64,000 nucleotides of DNA, taken from the NCBI RefSeq assembly GCF_016908015.1, contig NZ_JAFBDB010000004.1, positions 124,001 through 188,000 on the forward strand. Direction: 5' to 3'. The stretch's first letter is position 1; each line of letters opens with the position of its first letter. This document shows positions 45,468 through 54,491 of the stretch, piece after piece. This DNA comes from Clostridium pascui. GTDB taxonomy: Bacteria; Bacillota; Clostridia; Clostridiales; Clostridiaceae. The position numbers and the translations under genes were made by a program. The notes under the pieces were generated by a model, which was not told the origin of the DNA, did not search any database, and worked only from the letters and a program-made list of their open reading frames with translations.

Positions 45468-46621
45468 TCCTCATACCTGCCTTTCAGCTTCTCTTCTTTT
45501 AATACTTCAATAGCTCTGTTTATATAAGCATCTGAAGTGCTTTTTAAAAGGACTTCAGCTAACTTTTCACTGTCTTTGGTATCCTTTTTATTTATAAAAG
45601 TTTCGAATCTACTTCTATATACTTTTTCACCTTGAGATTTAAGCTTTAAAATGTCTCCTGAAACTTCTTTAATGCTTCTCCACTCATAGAATTCCTGTTT
45701 ATATTTATGGATTATATCCATATTAGATTTCATTATCTCTTCTCTTCTTTTGCAATTCTCATCGTTCATAGAACTTATTTTATCTATATCATAAAGCTTA
45801 ATATTTTCCATATAATTCACTTCTTCATCCACATCTCTTGGCACTGCTAAATCATATATACTAAGAGACTTTAGTGGCAATTCTGAGCTATATACCACTG
45901 TATGAGGTGCAGAAGTGCAACTTATTATAGAATCTACATACTTATAGTAATCTGCTCTCTCATTAAAATTTATCACCTTCACCCTTGAATCATCTATATT
46001 TACAACTGAAGTATTTCTTACTGCAATATATAGCTTTTCAAAGCTGCCTGCCATAATGTATTTACATGCTAAACTTCCTACTTCACCATAGCCAAGCACC
46101 ATAAAACTCTTAGCTCCATCTCTTCTTGCTTGACTTACAGAAATAGATGCTGAAGATACAGGCACTTTATAGAGTTCAGTTTTACACCTAAATTCCTTCC
46201 CACAGGTGATTGCCATTTGAAAAAGCTTTTGAAGATCTTTTTTTATGCTTTTATGTTCTAGTGCAATTTTATATGATTCTTTAACTTGTGCAAGTATTTG
46301 ATCTTCTCCAAGTATTAAAGAATCAAATCCACATACAACCTGCATTATATGGTTTATTGCATTTTCTTCTTCATAATGAAATATGTACTTAAAATAATCT
46401 TCATGCCAGTTAAGCTTTTCAAATATCTTAAAAATTACTTCTTCATAACTTTTAGTTGAGTTATAATATATTTCCGTTCTATTGCAGGTGCTGAGTATTA
46501 GCACTTCTTCACAGACTTCCATTAAGCCTTCTAGGGCTCTTCCATAGTGCTTTGGTATTATAGAAAGTTTTTCTCTTATCTCCAATTTCACATTGGACTT
46601 TAAACCTATGACTCCTAACAT
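45425..46621 (-). CDS. hemA: Glutamyl-tRNA reductase HemA
   Basis: A 398-residue NADPH-dependent reductase converting glutamyl-tRNA to glutamate-1-semialdehyde. The catalytic cysteine is in [33 protein letters not shown] and the nucleotide-binding [15 protein letters not shown] are present. The C-terminal dimerisation helices follow. Length is near the usual 400-430. GGAGATGG precedes the ATG. It starts the tetrapyrrole precursor block directly after cbiQ. Confidence 0.96.
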   Translation of the reverse strand: MLGVIGLKSNVKLEIREKLSIIPKHYGRALEGLMEVCEEVLILSTCNRTEIYYNSTKSYEEVIFKIFEKLNWHEDYFKYIFHYEEENAINHIMQVVCGFDSLILGEDQILAQVKESYKIALEHKSIKKDLQKLFQMAITCGKEFRCKTELYKVPVSSASISVSQARRDGAKSFMVLGYGEVGSLACKYIMAGSFEKLYIAVRNTSVVNIDDSRVKVINFNERADYYKYVDSIISCTSAPHTVVYSSELPLKSLSIYDLAVPRDVDEEVNYMENIKLYDIDKISSMNDENCKRREEIMKSNMDIIHKYKQEFYEWRSIKEVSGDILKLKSQGEKVYRSRFETFINKKDTKDSEKLAEVLLKSTSDAYINRAIEVLKEEKLKGRYEECLKLIERIFYQAE

Positions 46622-46642
46622 TTAAGCTACCATCTCCATAAA

Positions 46643-47344
46643 TTATTTAAAATAAAATGCTAATGTAATTAAAATTAAGTCGTAAATCATTACAAACATA
46701 AATCTCGGCATTGAAAAATGAAATTCCTTATAAATATACGGCATATATCCTCTATATCCTCTGCTATATATTCCCTCTTTTATATTTTTCCATCTCTCCA
46801 TTGTATTCACAAATAAAAGCGCTGCTAGTTTTCCCGTACTCTTTATTTTTAAGCTAAAACTATCAAATCCTCCCCTAGATTTCATGGAGTTGTACATTAT
46901 GTTGTACTCCTCATTTATTACTACAAGAAATCTTTCCATGGACTTAGCTATATCACATATATCCCTTAGGCTTTTTCTTTTAGATAAAACATAAAATATT
47001 TGATCTATGGGAGTTGTCAATGAAAAAAAAGAAAGACATAATCCTGCAGAAATACTTCTCAAAATTATTACTAATACAAAACTCCATCCATAATCAAGTA
47101 CAAAAGTAATGGATGAAAACGCAGAAAATAAGGCAATTTCTAAAGAAAATTTCCTTACTACTTCCAAATTATTATTAGTTTTTATATGTAATATTATAAA
47201 TACCAAAATATTTATAATTACAATAATGGGATTTTTAACAAATCCCATTATTATTATAGGAATTATTGCAAGACATGCCTTTTCCAAAGGATGTATATAT
47301 GCAAGCTTACTCCTTCTGGCAAGAGCCATTATAAGCTTTAGCAT
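46643..47344 (-). CDS. cbiQ: Cobalt ECF transporter T component CbiQ
   Basis: A 233-residue membrane protein with about five hydrophobic segments. The EcfT coupling motifs appear in the cytoplasmic loop as NSMKSRGGFDSF and EGIYSRGYRGYM (the two Ala/Ser-Arg-Gly motifs that contact the ATPases). It couples CbiM/CbiN to an ATPase, but no cbiO gene follows; the next gene is hemA. The start is uncertain. The first ATG overlaps cbiN by 38 bases; an ATG five codons later is also possible. Confidence 0.92.
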   Translation of the reverse strand: MLKLIMALARRSKLAYIHPLEKACLAIIPIIIMGFVKNPIIVIINILVFIILHIKTNNNLEVVRKFSLEIALFSAFSSITFVLDYGWSFVLVIILRSISAGLCLSFFSLTTPIDQIFYVLSKRKSLRDICDIAKSMERFLVVINEEYNIMYNSMKSRGGFDSFSLKIKSTGKLAALLFVNTMERWKNIKEGIYSRGYRGYMPYIYKEFHFSMPRFMFVMIYDLILITLAFYFK

Positions 47345-47606
47345 TTTTCTTCTTTCCTATGTAATATCCCATAAATCCCGCTCCTATGGATGCCTGTGCT
47401 GCAAATAAAAGACTCTCTATTTCTCCTGAGGGTGGTGTCCATACACTTTCAAACCATGGAGTATAATTTGGATTTACTTCACTTATAACTTCCTCTATTT
47501 GTCCATCTGCTCCACCAAATTCTCCTCCTCTGGCAGTTCCAATAAGAAGAGATAATCCCATTATTGCAATACATAATGTAATTAAACCTAAAGTTCCTCT
47601 TTTCAT
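47307..47606 (-). CDS. cbiN: Cobalt transport protein CbiN
   Basis: A 99-residue protein with an N-terminal hydrophobic segment (LGLITLCIAIMGLSLLIG) and a second one near the end (SLLFAAQASIGAGFMGYYIG). The extracytoplasmic middle contains EFGGADGQIEEVISEVNPNYTPWFESVWTPPSGEIES, in which GADGQ and the WTPPSGEIESLLF end are typical of CbiN. It helps CbiM load cobalt. The ATG overlaps the cbiM stop by one base, with GGAGGGG ahead. Confidence 0.94.
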   Translation of the reverse strand: MKRGTLGLITLCIAIMGLSLLIGTARGGEFGGADGQIEEVISEVNPNYTPWFESVWTPPSGEIESLLFAAQASIGAGFMGYYIGKKKNAKAYNGSCQKE

Positions 47607-48343
47607 TATCTTGCCCCTCCTAATATCTCTAATTCCTTAGAAGAATATTTAGTAATGAATTCAAACAATATAACTGTAACAATTCCTTCTATTATAGCTA
47701 AAGGTATTTGAGTTATTGAAAATATAGATACAAATTTTATAAAAGAGTGCATTAATCCTTCTGTTTGAGATGGAAAAGCTAATGCAAGCTGCACAGAAGT
47801 TACTAAATAAGTTGCTAAATCTCCAAAACATGCTGCAGTAAAAACTGCTACTTTCTTATTTTTATTTTTCAAAGCAGTATATAAAAGATAAGCAACTATC
47901 GGGCCCACAATTCCCATTGAAAAAGTATTAGCACCTAATGTAGTAATTCCTCCATGAGCTAGGAAAAGTGCTTGAAAAACAAGTACTACAAGTCCTACCA
48001 CTGATGATATAAATGGTCCAAATATTATAGCTGAAAGACCTGTTCCTGTTGGATGGGAACAGCTTCCTGTAACGGATGGAATTTTCATAGCTGAAAGTAT
48101 AAATGCATAGGCTGCAACAAGCCCTAAAAGCATTTTTAAATCTCCATTCTTTTCAGTTTGCTTTCTTATGTGTTTAAGTCCAATAACTATAAAAGGTATT
48201 GAAATTACGAAATAAATTCCCGCCCAAACTGGAGGCAAAAATCCTTCTGCTATGTGCATAGCATATGCATTAGGAGCAATTGTAACTATTATGCCAAGCG
48301 CTAGAAATAGCATAGTTTTAAAGTTATTTTTGAGAAATTTCAT
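47606..48343 (-). CDS. cbiM: Cobalt ECF transporter substrate-binding component CbiM
   Basis: A 245-residue membrane protein with a cleavable signal (MKFLKNNFKTMLFLALGIIV...NAYA). The mature N terminus MHIAEGFLPPVWAGIY has the histidine that binds Co2+ or Ni2+. Other family marks are SCSHPTGTGLSAIIFGP and FQALFLAHGGITTLGANTFSMGIVGP. The ATG at MKFLKNN is used because GAGGTG stands seven bases ahead and because it begins right after the cobD stop. Its place in a cobalamin operon supports cobalt over nickel. Confidence 0.95.
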   Translation of the reverse strand: MKFLKNNFKTMLFLALGIIVTIAPNAYAMHIAEGFLPPVWAGIYFVISIPFIVIGLKHIRKQTEKNGDLKMLLGLVAAYAFILSAMKIPSVTGSCSHPTGTGLSAIIFGPFISSVVGLVVLVFQALFLAHGGITTLGANTFSMGIVGPIVAYLLYTALKNKNKKVAVFTAACFGDLATYLVTSVQLALAFPSQTEGLMHSFIKFVSIFSITQIPLAIIEGIVTVILFEFITKYSSKELEILGGAR

Positions 48344-48344
48344 T

Positions 48345-49454
48345 TTAATACACCTCATCTATATTTAAATTTTTAATAGCTTCTATGAGAATATAATTGG
48401 TGCTTCTATCTTTTATTGCAAGTCTTACATATTCCTTGCCAAGTCCTTTATAATTATCACATTTTCTTATAACTACATTTTTCTCTAGGCACATATCGTA
48501 AAATTTATGGCAGCTTATGCTTTTTAATTTGCATAATATAAAATTACCATGAGTTTTATAAACTTTATCTATAAAAGAAATAGTTTTTAATTCTTTGCTT
48601 AAGTAATCTCGTTCTTCCTTTATCCAATTTAATGACCTTTGTATATACTCTTTATCTTTAAGCACATATTTTGCAGCTACTTCTGCAAAAGAATTTATAT
48701 TCCATGGATTTTGCCTTGCTTTTATTTCTTTTAGAAATTCAACATCTCTACATAATCCAAAACCTAATCTTATTCCGGGCATTGCATAAAACTTAGTTAA
48801 AGCTCTTACTATAAATAAACATTTAAAGTTTTTAATTTGATCTACAAAACTTTGATTTGTATCTCCTACAAATTCTATAAAAGCTTCATCTATTACTACC
48901 TTTTTATTATTTTCCTCACAAAACTCAAGTATAGATTTAAACTTTTCTCTATTTATTATGGAACCGTTAGGATTATTGGGATTACCTATTATTAAAGCAT
49001 CTATACTAGGAAGTTTTATCATTATATCTTCATAATTGTACTCCATATCTTCTGTAAGCTTGGAATATCTTATATTAAGTCCCCATTTCAGGGCATCTTC
49101 TTCATATTCCCCAAAAGATGGAGCCATAATTAATATACTCTTAAATTGGCTTATTACTAAATCAATTACTTCCGCTGCTCCATTCCCAACTACTATGTAC
49201 TCTTCATTTACAAAATCCTGCTCTTTTTTATCATTAAAGAGAATGGGACTTTTATTTATATATTCCTTTAAGTTATATCTAAGCTCTCTATATTTAGCAT
49301 CTGGATATCTGCCCAAATTTTTTACCGCTTCATCAATACGGTTTGTAAAACTTTCTGGTATTCCCAAAGGGTTTATATTAGAACTAAAATCTATAAGCTC
49401 CCTTCCTTTAAGAAGCCCTTCTGTATATATATCTCCGCCATGCTGCAATTCCAT
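48345..49454 (-). CDS. cobD: L-threonine-O-3-phosphate decarboxylase CobD
   Basis: A 369-residue fold-type I PLP enzyme making (R)-1-amino-2-propanol phosphate, the linker used by CbiB. The N-terminal HGGDIYTEGLLKGRELIDFSSNINPLG is the family signature. VGNGAAEVIDLVISQF, IIGNPNNPNGSIINR and the PLP lysine in FIVRALTKFYAMPGIRLGF follow. Its substrate is made by PduX, encoded at 12.9-13.7 kb. It is shorter than proteobacterial forms with the C-terminal metal-binding extension, which is absent. The ATG shares one base with the cbiB stop (TGATG). Confidence 0.94.
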   Translation of the reverse strand: MELQHGGDIYTEGLLKGRELIDFSSNINPLGIPESFTNRIDEAVKNLGRYPDAKYRELRYNLKEYINKSPILFNDKKEQDFVNEEYIVVGNGAAEVIDLVISQFKSILIMAPSFGEYEEDALKWGLNIRYSKLTEDMEYNYEDIMIKLPSIDALIIGNPNNPNGSIINREKFKSILEFCEENNKKVVIDEAFIEFVGDTNQSFVDQIKNFKCLFIVRALTKFYAMPGIRLGFGLCRDVEFLKEIKARQNPWNINSFAEVAAKYVLKDKEYIQRSLNWIKEERDYLSKELKTISFIDKVYKTHGNFILCKLKSISCHKFYDMCLEKNVVIRKCDNYKGLGKEYVRLAIKDRSTNYILIEAIKNLNIDEVY

Positions 49455-50404
49455 CACCTCAAATTAAGCATTATAAATGCATATAATATAATCATTAAAA
49501 TTTCTGATGCATACATAAGCTTTATACTTCCAAATATATGAGTATAACTTAACTCATTTATCTTATCTCCAATAGTAGGCTTATATACTATCTCGCCAAA
49601 ATACCTATTAATTCCCCCGATTTGTATTCTTAAAGCTCCTGCTGTAGCTGCTTCAGGATAGGCACAATTAGGACTTTTATGGTTTCTTCTATCTCTAATC
49701 ATTATTTTAAAGCTATTTATTATATTTCCATTAACCACTGGTGCTGCAAGACACATTAGTATTCCTGAAATTCTTGCAGGTATCAAGTTAAATAAATCAT
49801 CTACCTTAGCTGGAAAAAATCCTATATGTAAAAACTTTTCATTCATATATCCAAGCATTGAATCCATAGTATTTATTCCCTTATACATCATAGCTAATGG
49901 TGCGCCGCCTATCATTGCATAAAAAAGAGGGGCAATTATTCCATCAGAGGCATTTTCCGCCACAGTTTCTACATCTGCTCTGATTATTTCTTCTTCACTT
50001 AAATCATTGGTATCTCTGCCAACTATGTAGGAGAGTTTTAGCCTAGCATCCTTTATATCATCCATCTTCAATGAATCATACACCTTTTTTGCTTCATTAC
50101 CTAAGGACTTACAAGCAAGTGTAGTCCATAATATAAATATATTTAAAATGTGATAAATCCAAAAATTATCTCTAACTATGTAAAGCATCAAAAATGGAAT
50201 TATAAAACTAGTGCAAACTACAATTAAAACGATAATTCCTCCAAAGGTCTTCAACGCTTTATCGGTCTTGCATATCTTTCTTCCTTTGCTCTCCAAAGCC
50301 CTTATAAGTTTCCCTATATATATAACTGGATGAGGAAACCAATATGGGTCTCCTATTATCCAATCAATTATTACTGCCAAAGTTAAATCTATTAAATGTA
50401 TCAT
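49454..50404 (-). CDS. cbiB: Adenosylcobinamide-phosphate synthase CbiB
   Basis: A 316-residue integral membrane enzyme that attaches aminopropanol (phosphate) to adenosylcobyric acid. The N terminus DWIIGDPYWFPHPVIYIGKLI, AKKVYDSLKMDDIKDARLKLSYIVGRDT, VAENASDGIIAPLFYAMIGGAPLAM and NCAYPEAATAGALRIQIGG are typical. It has several hydrophobic segments and the normal length. It lies ten bases after cbiP and is translationally coupled to cobD, its functional partner. Confidence 0.96.
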   Translation of the reverse strand: MIHLIDLTLAVIIDWIIGDPYWFPHPVIYIGKLIRALESKGRKICKTDKALKTFGGIIVLIVVCTSFIIPFLMLYIVRDNFWIYHILNIFILWTTLACKSLGNEAKKVYDSLKMDDIKDARLKLSYIVGRDTNDLSEEEIIRADVETVAENASDGIIAPLFYAMIGGAPLAMMYKGINTMDSMLGYMNEKFLHIGFFPAKVDDLFNLIPARISGILMCLAAPVVNGNIINSFKIMIRDRRNHKSPNCAYPEAATAGALRIQIGGINRYFGEIVYKPTIGDKINELSYTHIFGSIKLMYASEILMIILYAFIMLNLR

Positions 50405-50414
50405 TTAGAAACTC

Positions 50415-51887
50415 CTACTTCTTAAGTCCCATTATTTCATATATCTTATCCATATCAAGACTTCTTCTTACTATGTCTGCCAGCATATCTAAGTTCTTTT
50501 CTCTTATATTTTCATAGTCCTTAGATTTTTTAAGTTCAATTCCTTTTTTAGCTCTTAATTTATTTATAAGCTTTTCTCTAAACTCCACCCCATCAAATAT
50601 GCCATGTATATAAGTTCCAAGTACATTTTCTTCTTTACTTACTGCTCCATCTAATCTTTCCTGAGCTTCCCCATTGCAATCATATATACTAAACATTGGC
50701 TTTGCATTTTCCCCATAAGTACAAATTCCCATGTGAATTTCATAACCATATATGTCACATTCATGTCCTTTAGCCTTAACTCTTGTAGTGACCTTTTCCT
50801 TTTCAAATACTGTATCTACATCTAAAAGTCCCATACCCTTTGTTTCTTCACAATTAGATTCTACTCCATAAGGATCTTTTAATATATTTCCAAGCATTTG
50901 GTATCCTCCACAGATACCCATAACCATTCCTTGTTTAGAATAGTTTTTTATCATTTCTTCAAGACCTGTTTTTCTTAATTTAAGCAAATCTTCTATAGTG
51001 TTTTTTGTTCCTGGAATTATTAAGAGGTCCGGATTTCCAAACTCTTCTTTGGAAGTTATGTATCTCACTGAAACATCTTCTTCAAGCTTTAACGCATCAA
51101 AATCTGTAAAATTTGAAATATGAGGAAGTTTTATAATTGCTATATCTATGTCATTAGTTTTTTCCTTGTTAAATGTTGTTGCACCATCTTCATCCTCTAA
51201 ATCTAATGTAAAGTATGGTACAGTTCCAATACAAGGTTTATGTATTATATCTTCAAGCATATTGATACCTGGTTTTAATATATCTATGTCTCCGCGGAAC
51301 TTGTTTATTATAGTTCCCTTGACTCTATTCTTCTCATCATCACTTAGTAAAAGAAGTGTTCCTGCCAGTGATGCAAACACACCACCCTTATCTATATCTC
51401 CTACCAGAAGCACTGGTGCATCTACCATCTCTGCAAGACCCATGTTTACTATATCTCTTTCTCTTAAATTTATTTCAGCTGGGCTTCCTGCTCCTTCAAT
51501 TACTATTATATCAAATTGTTTTTCTATTTTTTCAAATTCTTCCTTTAACTTTTCTGCAAATTGAAGTTTCATATTATGGTATTCCATAGCAGTGCTATTT
51601 CCATATACCTTACCATTGAATACAATTTGACACTTTTTATCGCTGGATGGTTTTAAAAGTATAGGATTCATGTACACTTCTGGTTCCAATCCCGCTGCAT
51701 AAGCCTGAAGTACCTGAGCTCTTCCCATTTCCTTACCATCATGAGTTATATATGAATTCAACGCCATATTTTGTGATTTGTAAGGACATACACTATATCC
51801 ATCTTGCTTAAATATTCTACATAATGCTGTTACTAGTATACTTTTTCCGACAGTAGAGCCTGTCCCCTGTAACATTATCTTTGGCAT
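50415..51887 (-). CDS. cbiP: Cobyric acid synthase CbiP
   Basis: A 490-residue glutamine amidotransferase that amidates the b, d, e and g side chains. The P-loop-like [44 protein letters not shown] and the [11 protein letters not shown] segment are diagnostic. The glutaminase part has catalytic cysteine in [12 protein letters not shown] and histidine in GTYIHGIFD. It is the first gene of the 24-gene operon, behind a cobalamin riboswitch with a leader of about 430 bases. AGGAAGTGG precedes the ATG. Confidence 0.97.
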   Translation of the reverse strand: MPKIMLQGTGSTVGKSILVTALCRIFKQDGYSVCPYKSQNMALNSYITHDGKEMGRAQVLQAYAAGLEPEVYMNPILLKPSSDKKCQIVFNGKVYGNSTAMEYHNMKLQFAEKLKEEFEKIEKQFDIIVIEGAGSPAEINLRERDIVNMGLAEMVDAPVLLVGDIDKGGVFASLAGTLLLLSDDEKNRVKGTIINKFRGDIDILKPGINMLEDIIHKPCIGTVPYFTLDLEDEDGATTFNKEKTNDIDIAIIKLPHISNFTDFDALKLEEDVSVRYITSKEEFGNPDLLIIPGTKNTIEDLLKLRKTGLEEMIKNYSKQGMVMGICGGYQMLGNILKDPYGVESNCEETKGMGLLDVDTVFEKEKVTTRVKAKGHECDIYGYEIHMGICTYGENAKPMFSIYDCNGEAQERLDGAVSKEENVLGTYIHGIFDGVEFREKLINKLRAKKGIELKKSKDYENIREKNLDMLADIVRRSLDMDKIYEIMGLKK

Positions 51888-51970
51888 AAAGCCACTTCCT
51901 TTCTATATATGTATTATCCATTATATATTATCTATTATGTATATTAAAATTTCAATTATTAATTTAAAAT

Positions 51971-52009
51971 TATCAATGGTTAGATTTATGGACAAACTAA
52001 CCATTGATA
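51971..52009 (-). other. 13-bp perfect stem-loop in the cbiP leader
   Basis: TATCAATGGTTAG and CTAACCATTGATA pair perfectly across a 13-base loop, between the second leader terminator and cbiP. On the minus strand only a mixed A/T tract follows, so it is a weak terminator candidate or another RNA structure. The gap 51888-52388 otherwise holds the riboswitch, two terminators and the promoter. Confidence 0.5.
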
Positions 52010-52061
52010 GTTTGATAGGAGATTTATTTTAAATTTCTAGGAGTCCTTATAAATAGTAAAA

Positions 52062-52085
52062 AACAGCAGACTTTCGCCTACTGTT
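52062..52085 (-). terminator. Second intrinsic terminator in the cobalamin operon leader
   Basis: On the minus strand AACAGTAGGC-GAAA-GTCTGCTGTT (with G-U pairs) closes a GNRA tetraloop and is followed by TTTTTTACTATTT. It lies downstream of the first, riboswitch-linked terminator. Confidence 0.7.
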
Positions 52086-52096
52086 ATCAACAAATA

Positions 52097-52121
52097 AAAA
52101 AACCGGACAAAGCCGGATTTT
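52097..52121 (-). terminator. Riboswitch-linked terminator of the cobalamin operon
   Basis: On the minus strand AATCCGGCTTTGTCCGGTT is followed by TTTTTATTT, about 50 bases after the aptamer. It is the expected off-switch. Confidence 0.8.
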
Positions 52122-52129
52122 ATCAAACA

Positions 52130-52324
52130 CATTTGTGATCTTTCCCGCCGAAAGCTCTTAAAAAATATCACAGGCAGGTTTCCTGGCTTATGAATCACTC
52201 TTACCTTTCCCTTCCCCTTTATTAAAGAGTGGATATGAAAGGCTCGTCATCACTTACAGTAGCGGGGGCTGCCGCGGAATTTAACCGCATTCCCTTTTCA
52301 CCTACTTTTAAATAGGCACCTGAA
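52130..52324 (-). ncRNA. Cobalamin riboswitch of the cobalamin biosynthesis operon
   Basis: On the minus strand the aptamer blocks appear in order: CAGGTGCC, AAAAGGGAATGCGGT, GCGGCAGCCCCCGCTACTGT and TAAGCCAGGAAACCTGCCTG. A TGTGAT/ATCACA stem then links to the expression platform. It precedes cbiP and should reduce transcription of the whole operon when adenosylcobalamin is abundant. It differs in detail from the btuF riboswitch (longer peripheral stem, different platform). Confidence 0.94.
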
Positions 52325-52349
52325 TACATAATATTCAATTGACAATATA

Positions 52350-52378
52350 ATCTTACTACTATACATACTATATGTCAA
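52350..52378 (-). promoter_or_regulatory. Promoter of the cobalamin biosynthesis operon
   Basis: On the minus strand TTGACA and TAAGAT are 17 bases apart, placing the transcription start close to the first aptamer strand. It sits only about ten bases from the end of the neighbouring prenyltransferase gene. Confidence 0.7.
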
Positions 52379-52388
52379 GATAATAAAC

Positions 52389-53342
52389 CTATAAATAATT
52401 AACTACAGTCATTATTAATATTGAAGTAATATAAGTTAAGTTTATTAATGCAAAATTTTTAACTGCTAAAACAAATGTCTTGCTTTTAACTGGCTGGCTA
52501 TAAAATAATTTTATATTTTTATTTATTGGAATTAAAGTAAAGAGGGTCAATAAAGACGTTACTGGCAAAATACTTAGTATTACTAATATTATTATATCTA
52601 AATAGCTGATATAATATAAAACTTTGAATAATTTCAATGCAGATTTTTTCCCTATATAATATGGAAGTGTAAATCTTTTGTTTATAACATCTTCTTCAAC
52701 GTCACAAATATTATTAGCAAGCATTATGTTTGCAATTCCATTTATAGATGGTATACAAACTAAAAATATATAAAACACTTCGAATATATTTGTGTTAATC
52801 TTTAATATATTGCTTTGATACATTATCGTTACAATATTTTCATTATATATATGAATATATATAGACAAAAATGTAATTAAAAATCCCATAAATATTCCTG
52901 AAAAAACTTCTCCTAAAGGCATTCGAGAAATCGGAATAGGACCAAATGTATATAAAATGCCTGCTATAAAGGAAACAATACCTATAAATAAAACAACAAC
53001 ATTTGTGTTAAGGGTCAATGTTATTCCAGCTGCAGTTGCAATTATTAATAAAGTAAATATTATAAATACTGCTGTAGATTGTCTTATATTGTATTTTTCA
53101 ATTGCATTTTTTACTTTATAATCATATCCCTCATTTGTATGTGCTTTTTTATAGTCACAGTAATTATTAATGGCTGTGGTAGCCATATCAAATGTTATTA
53201 ATGATATAAACATAGTTATAAAATTTTCAAAATTAAAAGTTTCATATCTATATAATGAATAAAGTGTTCCAAGTATAAATGGTATAACACTTGCAACCTT
53301 TGTTTGAATTTCAACAAATTTTAAAAACCCACTTAGTGACAT
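52389..53342 (-). CDS. UbiA-family prenyltransferase, probable (demethyl)menaquinone prenyltransferase (DmkA/MenA-like)
   Basis: A 317-residue membrane protein with eight or nine hydrophobic segments. Prenyl-diphosphate binding sites are present as TTAINNYCDYKKAH (an Asp-poor variant of NDxxD) and NICDVEEDVINKRFTLPYYIG. It attaches a polyprenyl chain to an aromatic acceptor, most likely 1,4-dihydroxy-2-naphthoate. It clusters with an ApbE flavin transferase, an FMN-binding lipoprotein, NDH-2 and a polyprenyl synthase. The same set makes the demethylmenaquinone electron carrier in Listeria extracellular electron transfer. No dihydroxynaphthoate synthesis genes are in the window. GGAGGAAGAG precedes the ATG. 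Confidence 0.82.
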   Translation of the reverse strand: MSLSGFLKFVEIQTKVASVIPFILGTLYSLYRYETFNFENFITMFISLITFDMATTAINNYCDYKKAHTNEGYDYKVKNAIEKYNIRQSTAVFIIFTLLIIATAAGITLTLNTNVVVLFIGIVSFIAGILYTFGPIPISRMPLGEVFSGIFMGFLITFLSIYIHIYNENIVTIMYQSNILKINTNIFEVFYIFLVCIPSINGIANIMLANNICDVEEDVINKRFTLPYYIGKKSALKLFKVLYYISYLDIIILVILSILPVTSLLTLFTLIPINKNIKLFYSQPVKSKTFVLAVKNFALINLTYITSILIMTVVNYL

Positions 53343-53357
53343 TTCTCTTCCTCCTAG

Positions 53358-54401
53358 CTAGTTCATCATCTTAAATTCAGTATTTGTAAGTTTAAAGTTA
53401 TTCTTTAATCCATCAGTTATATATACCTCTTTGTTTTTAGTTACAAAAATAGCTTCTATTCCTTTAGTTTCCCTAACAAACTTCATTCCGCCATTTAATC
53501 CTTTTGAAAATACAGTAGTGGAAAGTGCATCTCCATCTATGGATTTATCACTTACTATGGTTACCCCTGCAATTTCATTATTATATGGATACCCATTAAA
53601 TGGGCTCAAAATATGATGATACCTTCTCCCATCTTTTTCTATAAATCTTTCATATATACCCGATGTAACAATAGATTTATTTTGAACATCAATGGTACCA
53701 ATAATTTTCCCTCTTACTTCAAATGGATTTTGAATTCCTATTTTCCATGGCTGTCCGTCGATCTTACTGCCCAACGCAAATACATTTCCTCCCAAATCTA
53801 TAACCGCGCTCTTTACTTCATTTTGTTTGAGTATCTCTACAACTTCGTCTGCAGTATATCCCTTTGCAATGCCACCTAAATCGATATTCATTCCTGGCTT
53901 TTCTAAAAAAATAGACTTATCTTCATTTATTTTAACATCTTTATACCCTACAAGTTTTAATTTATCACTTATTTCTGATTCAGTTGGCACCTTAGCTTCT
54001 GGGAGCCCAATACTCCAAAGTTTTACAATTGGGCCTATGGTTATGTCAAAGCTTCCCTGTGACAACTTAGAGTATTCCAACCCCTTTTTTATTATTAAAT
54101 ATGTATCATCTTTGACTTTTAGAGGAGATTTTCCAGCAAAACTATTTAACCTTTCAAGTTCTGTACCTTGTTTATTTATACTTACCTCATTCTCAATTTC
54201 TTTTATTCTGTCAAATGCCCTAGTAATTATACTTTCATCTTTTTTATCGTATAACGAAATTTTTACTACTGTACCCATGAAAAAATCAGTTTTACTTATA
54301 GGTGAACTGTATTTAGTGAAGCTTCCGCTACTGCATGCCGCGGTAGATATAGTAACTATAATCGATATTAATGTCAAATATAACTTTTTTATATTAAACA
54401 T
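53358..54401 (-). CDS. apbE: FAD:protein FMN transferase, lipoprotein (ApbE/FmnB)
   Basis: A 347-residue lipoprotein; the signal ends ISTAACSSGS with lipid-bearing cysteine 23. The ApbE domain follows: KTDFFMGTVVKISLYDK, a long helix, GSFDITIGPIVKLWSIG, DLGGIAKGYTADEVVEIL, AVIDLGGNVFALGSK, HHILSPFNGYP and SIDGDALSTTVFSKGL. These cover the FAD- and Mg2+-binding residues. It transfers FMN to Thr/Ser of target proteins outside the membrane. The obvious target is the neighbouring FMN-binding lipoprotein. AAGGAGG precedes the ATG. It is second in the minus-strand unit. Confidence 0.93.
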   Translation of the reverse strand: MFNIKKLYLTLISIIVTISTAACSSGSFTKYSSPISKTDFFMGTVVKISLYDKKDESIITRAFDRIKEIENEVSINKQGTELERLNSFAGKSPLKVKDDTYLIIKKGLEYSKLSQGSFDITIGPIVKLWSIGLPEAKVPTESEISDKLKLVGYKDVKINEDKSIFLEKPGMNIDLGGIAKGYTADEVVEILKQNEVKSAVIDLGGNVFALGSKIDGQPWKIGIQNPFEVRGKIIGTIDVQNKSIVTSGIYERFIEKDGRRYHHILSPFNGYPYNNEIAGVTIVSDKSIDGDALSTTVFSKGLNGGMKFVRETKGIEAIFVTKNKEVYITDGLKNNFKLTNTEFKMMN

Positions 54402-54434
54402 TTTATAATATCCTCCTTATATATTTTCTAAATA

Positions 54435-54466
54435 AAAGACCCTAGGTTTATTAACCTAAGGTCTTT
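54435..54466 (-). terminator. Hairpin after the FMN-binding lipoprotein gene
   Basis: AAAGACCCTAGGTT and AACCTAAGGTCTTT pair with one mismatch; on the minus strand a T-containing tail follows. It may limit read-through from the lipoprotein gene into apbE, lowering its level relative to its target. Confidence 0.6.
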
Positions 54467-54491
54467 ATATATAATTATTTCATACATTTTA

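Noticed and set aside
53827-54408. Open frame of 193 codons opposite apbE
   Set aside because: Fully antisense to a clear ApbE gene, with no ribosome site and composition typical of a shadow frame.
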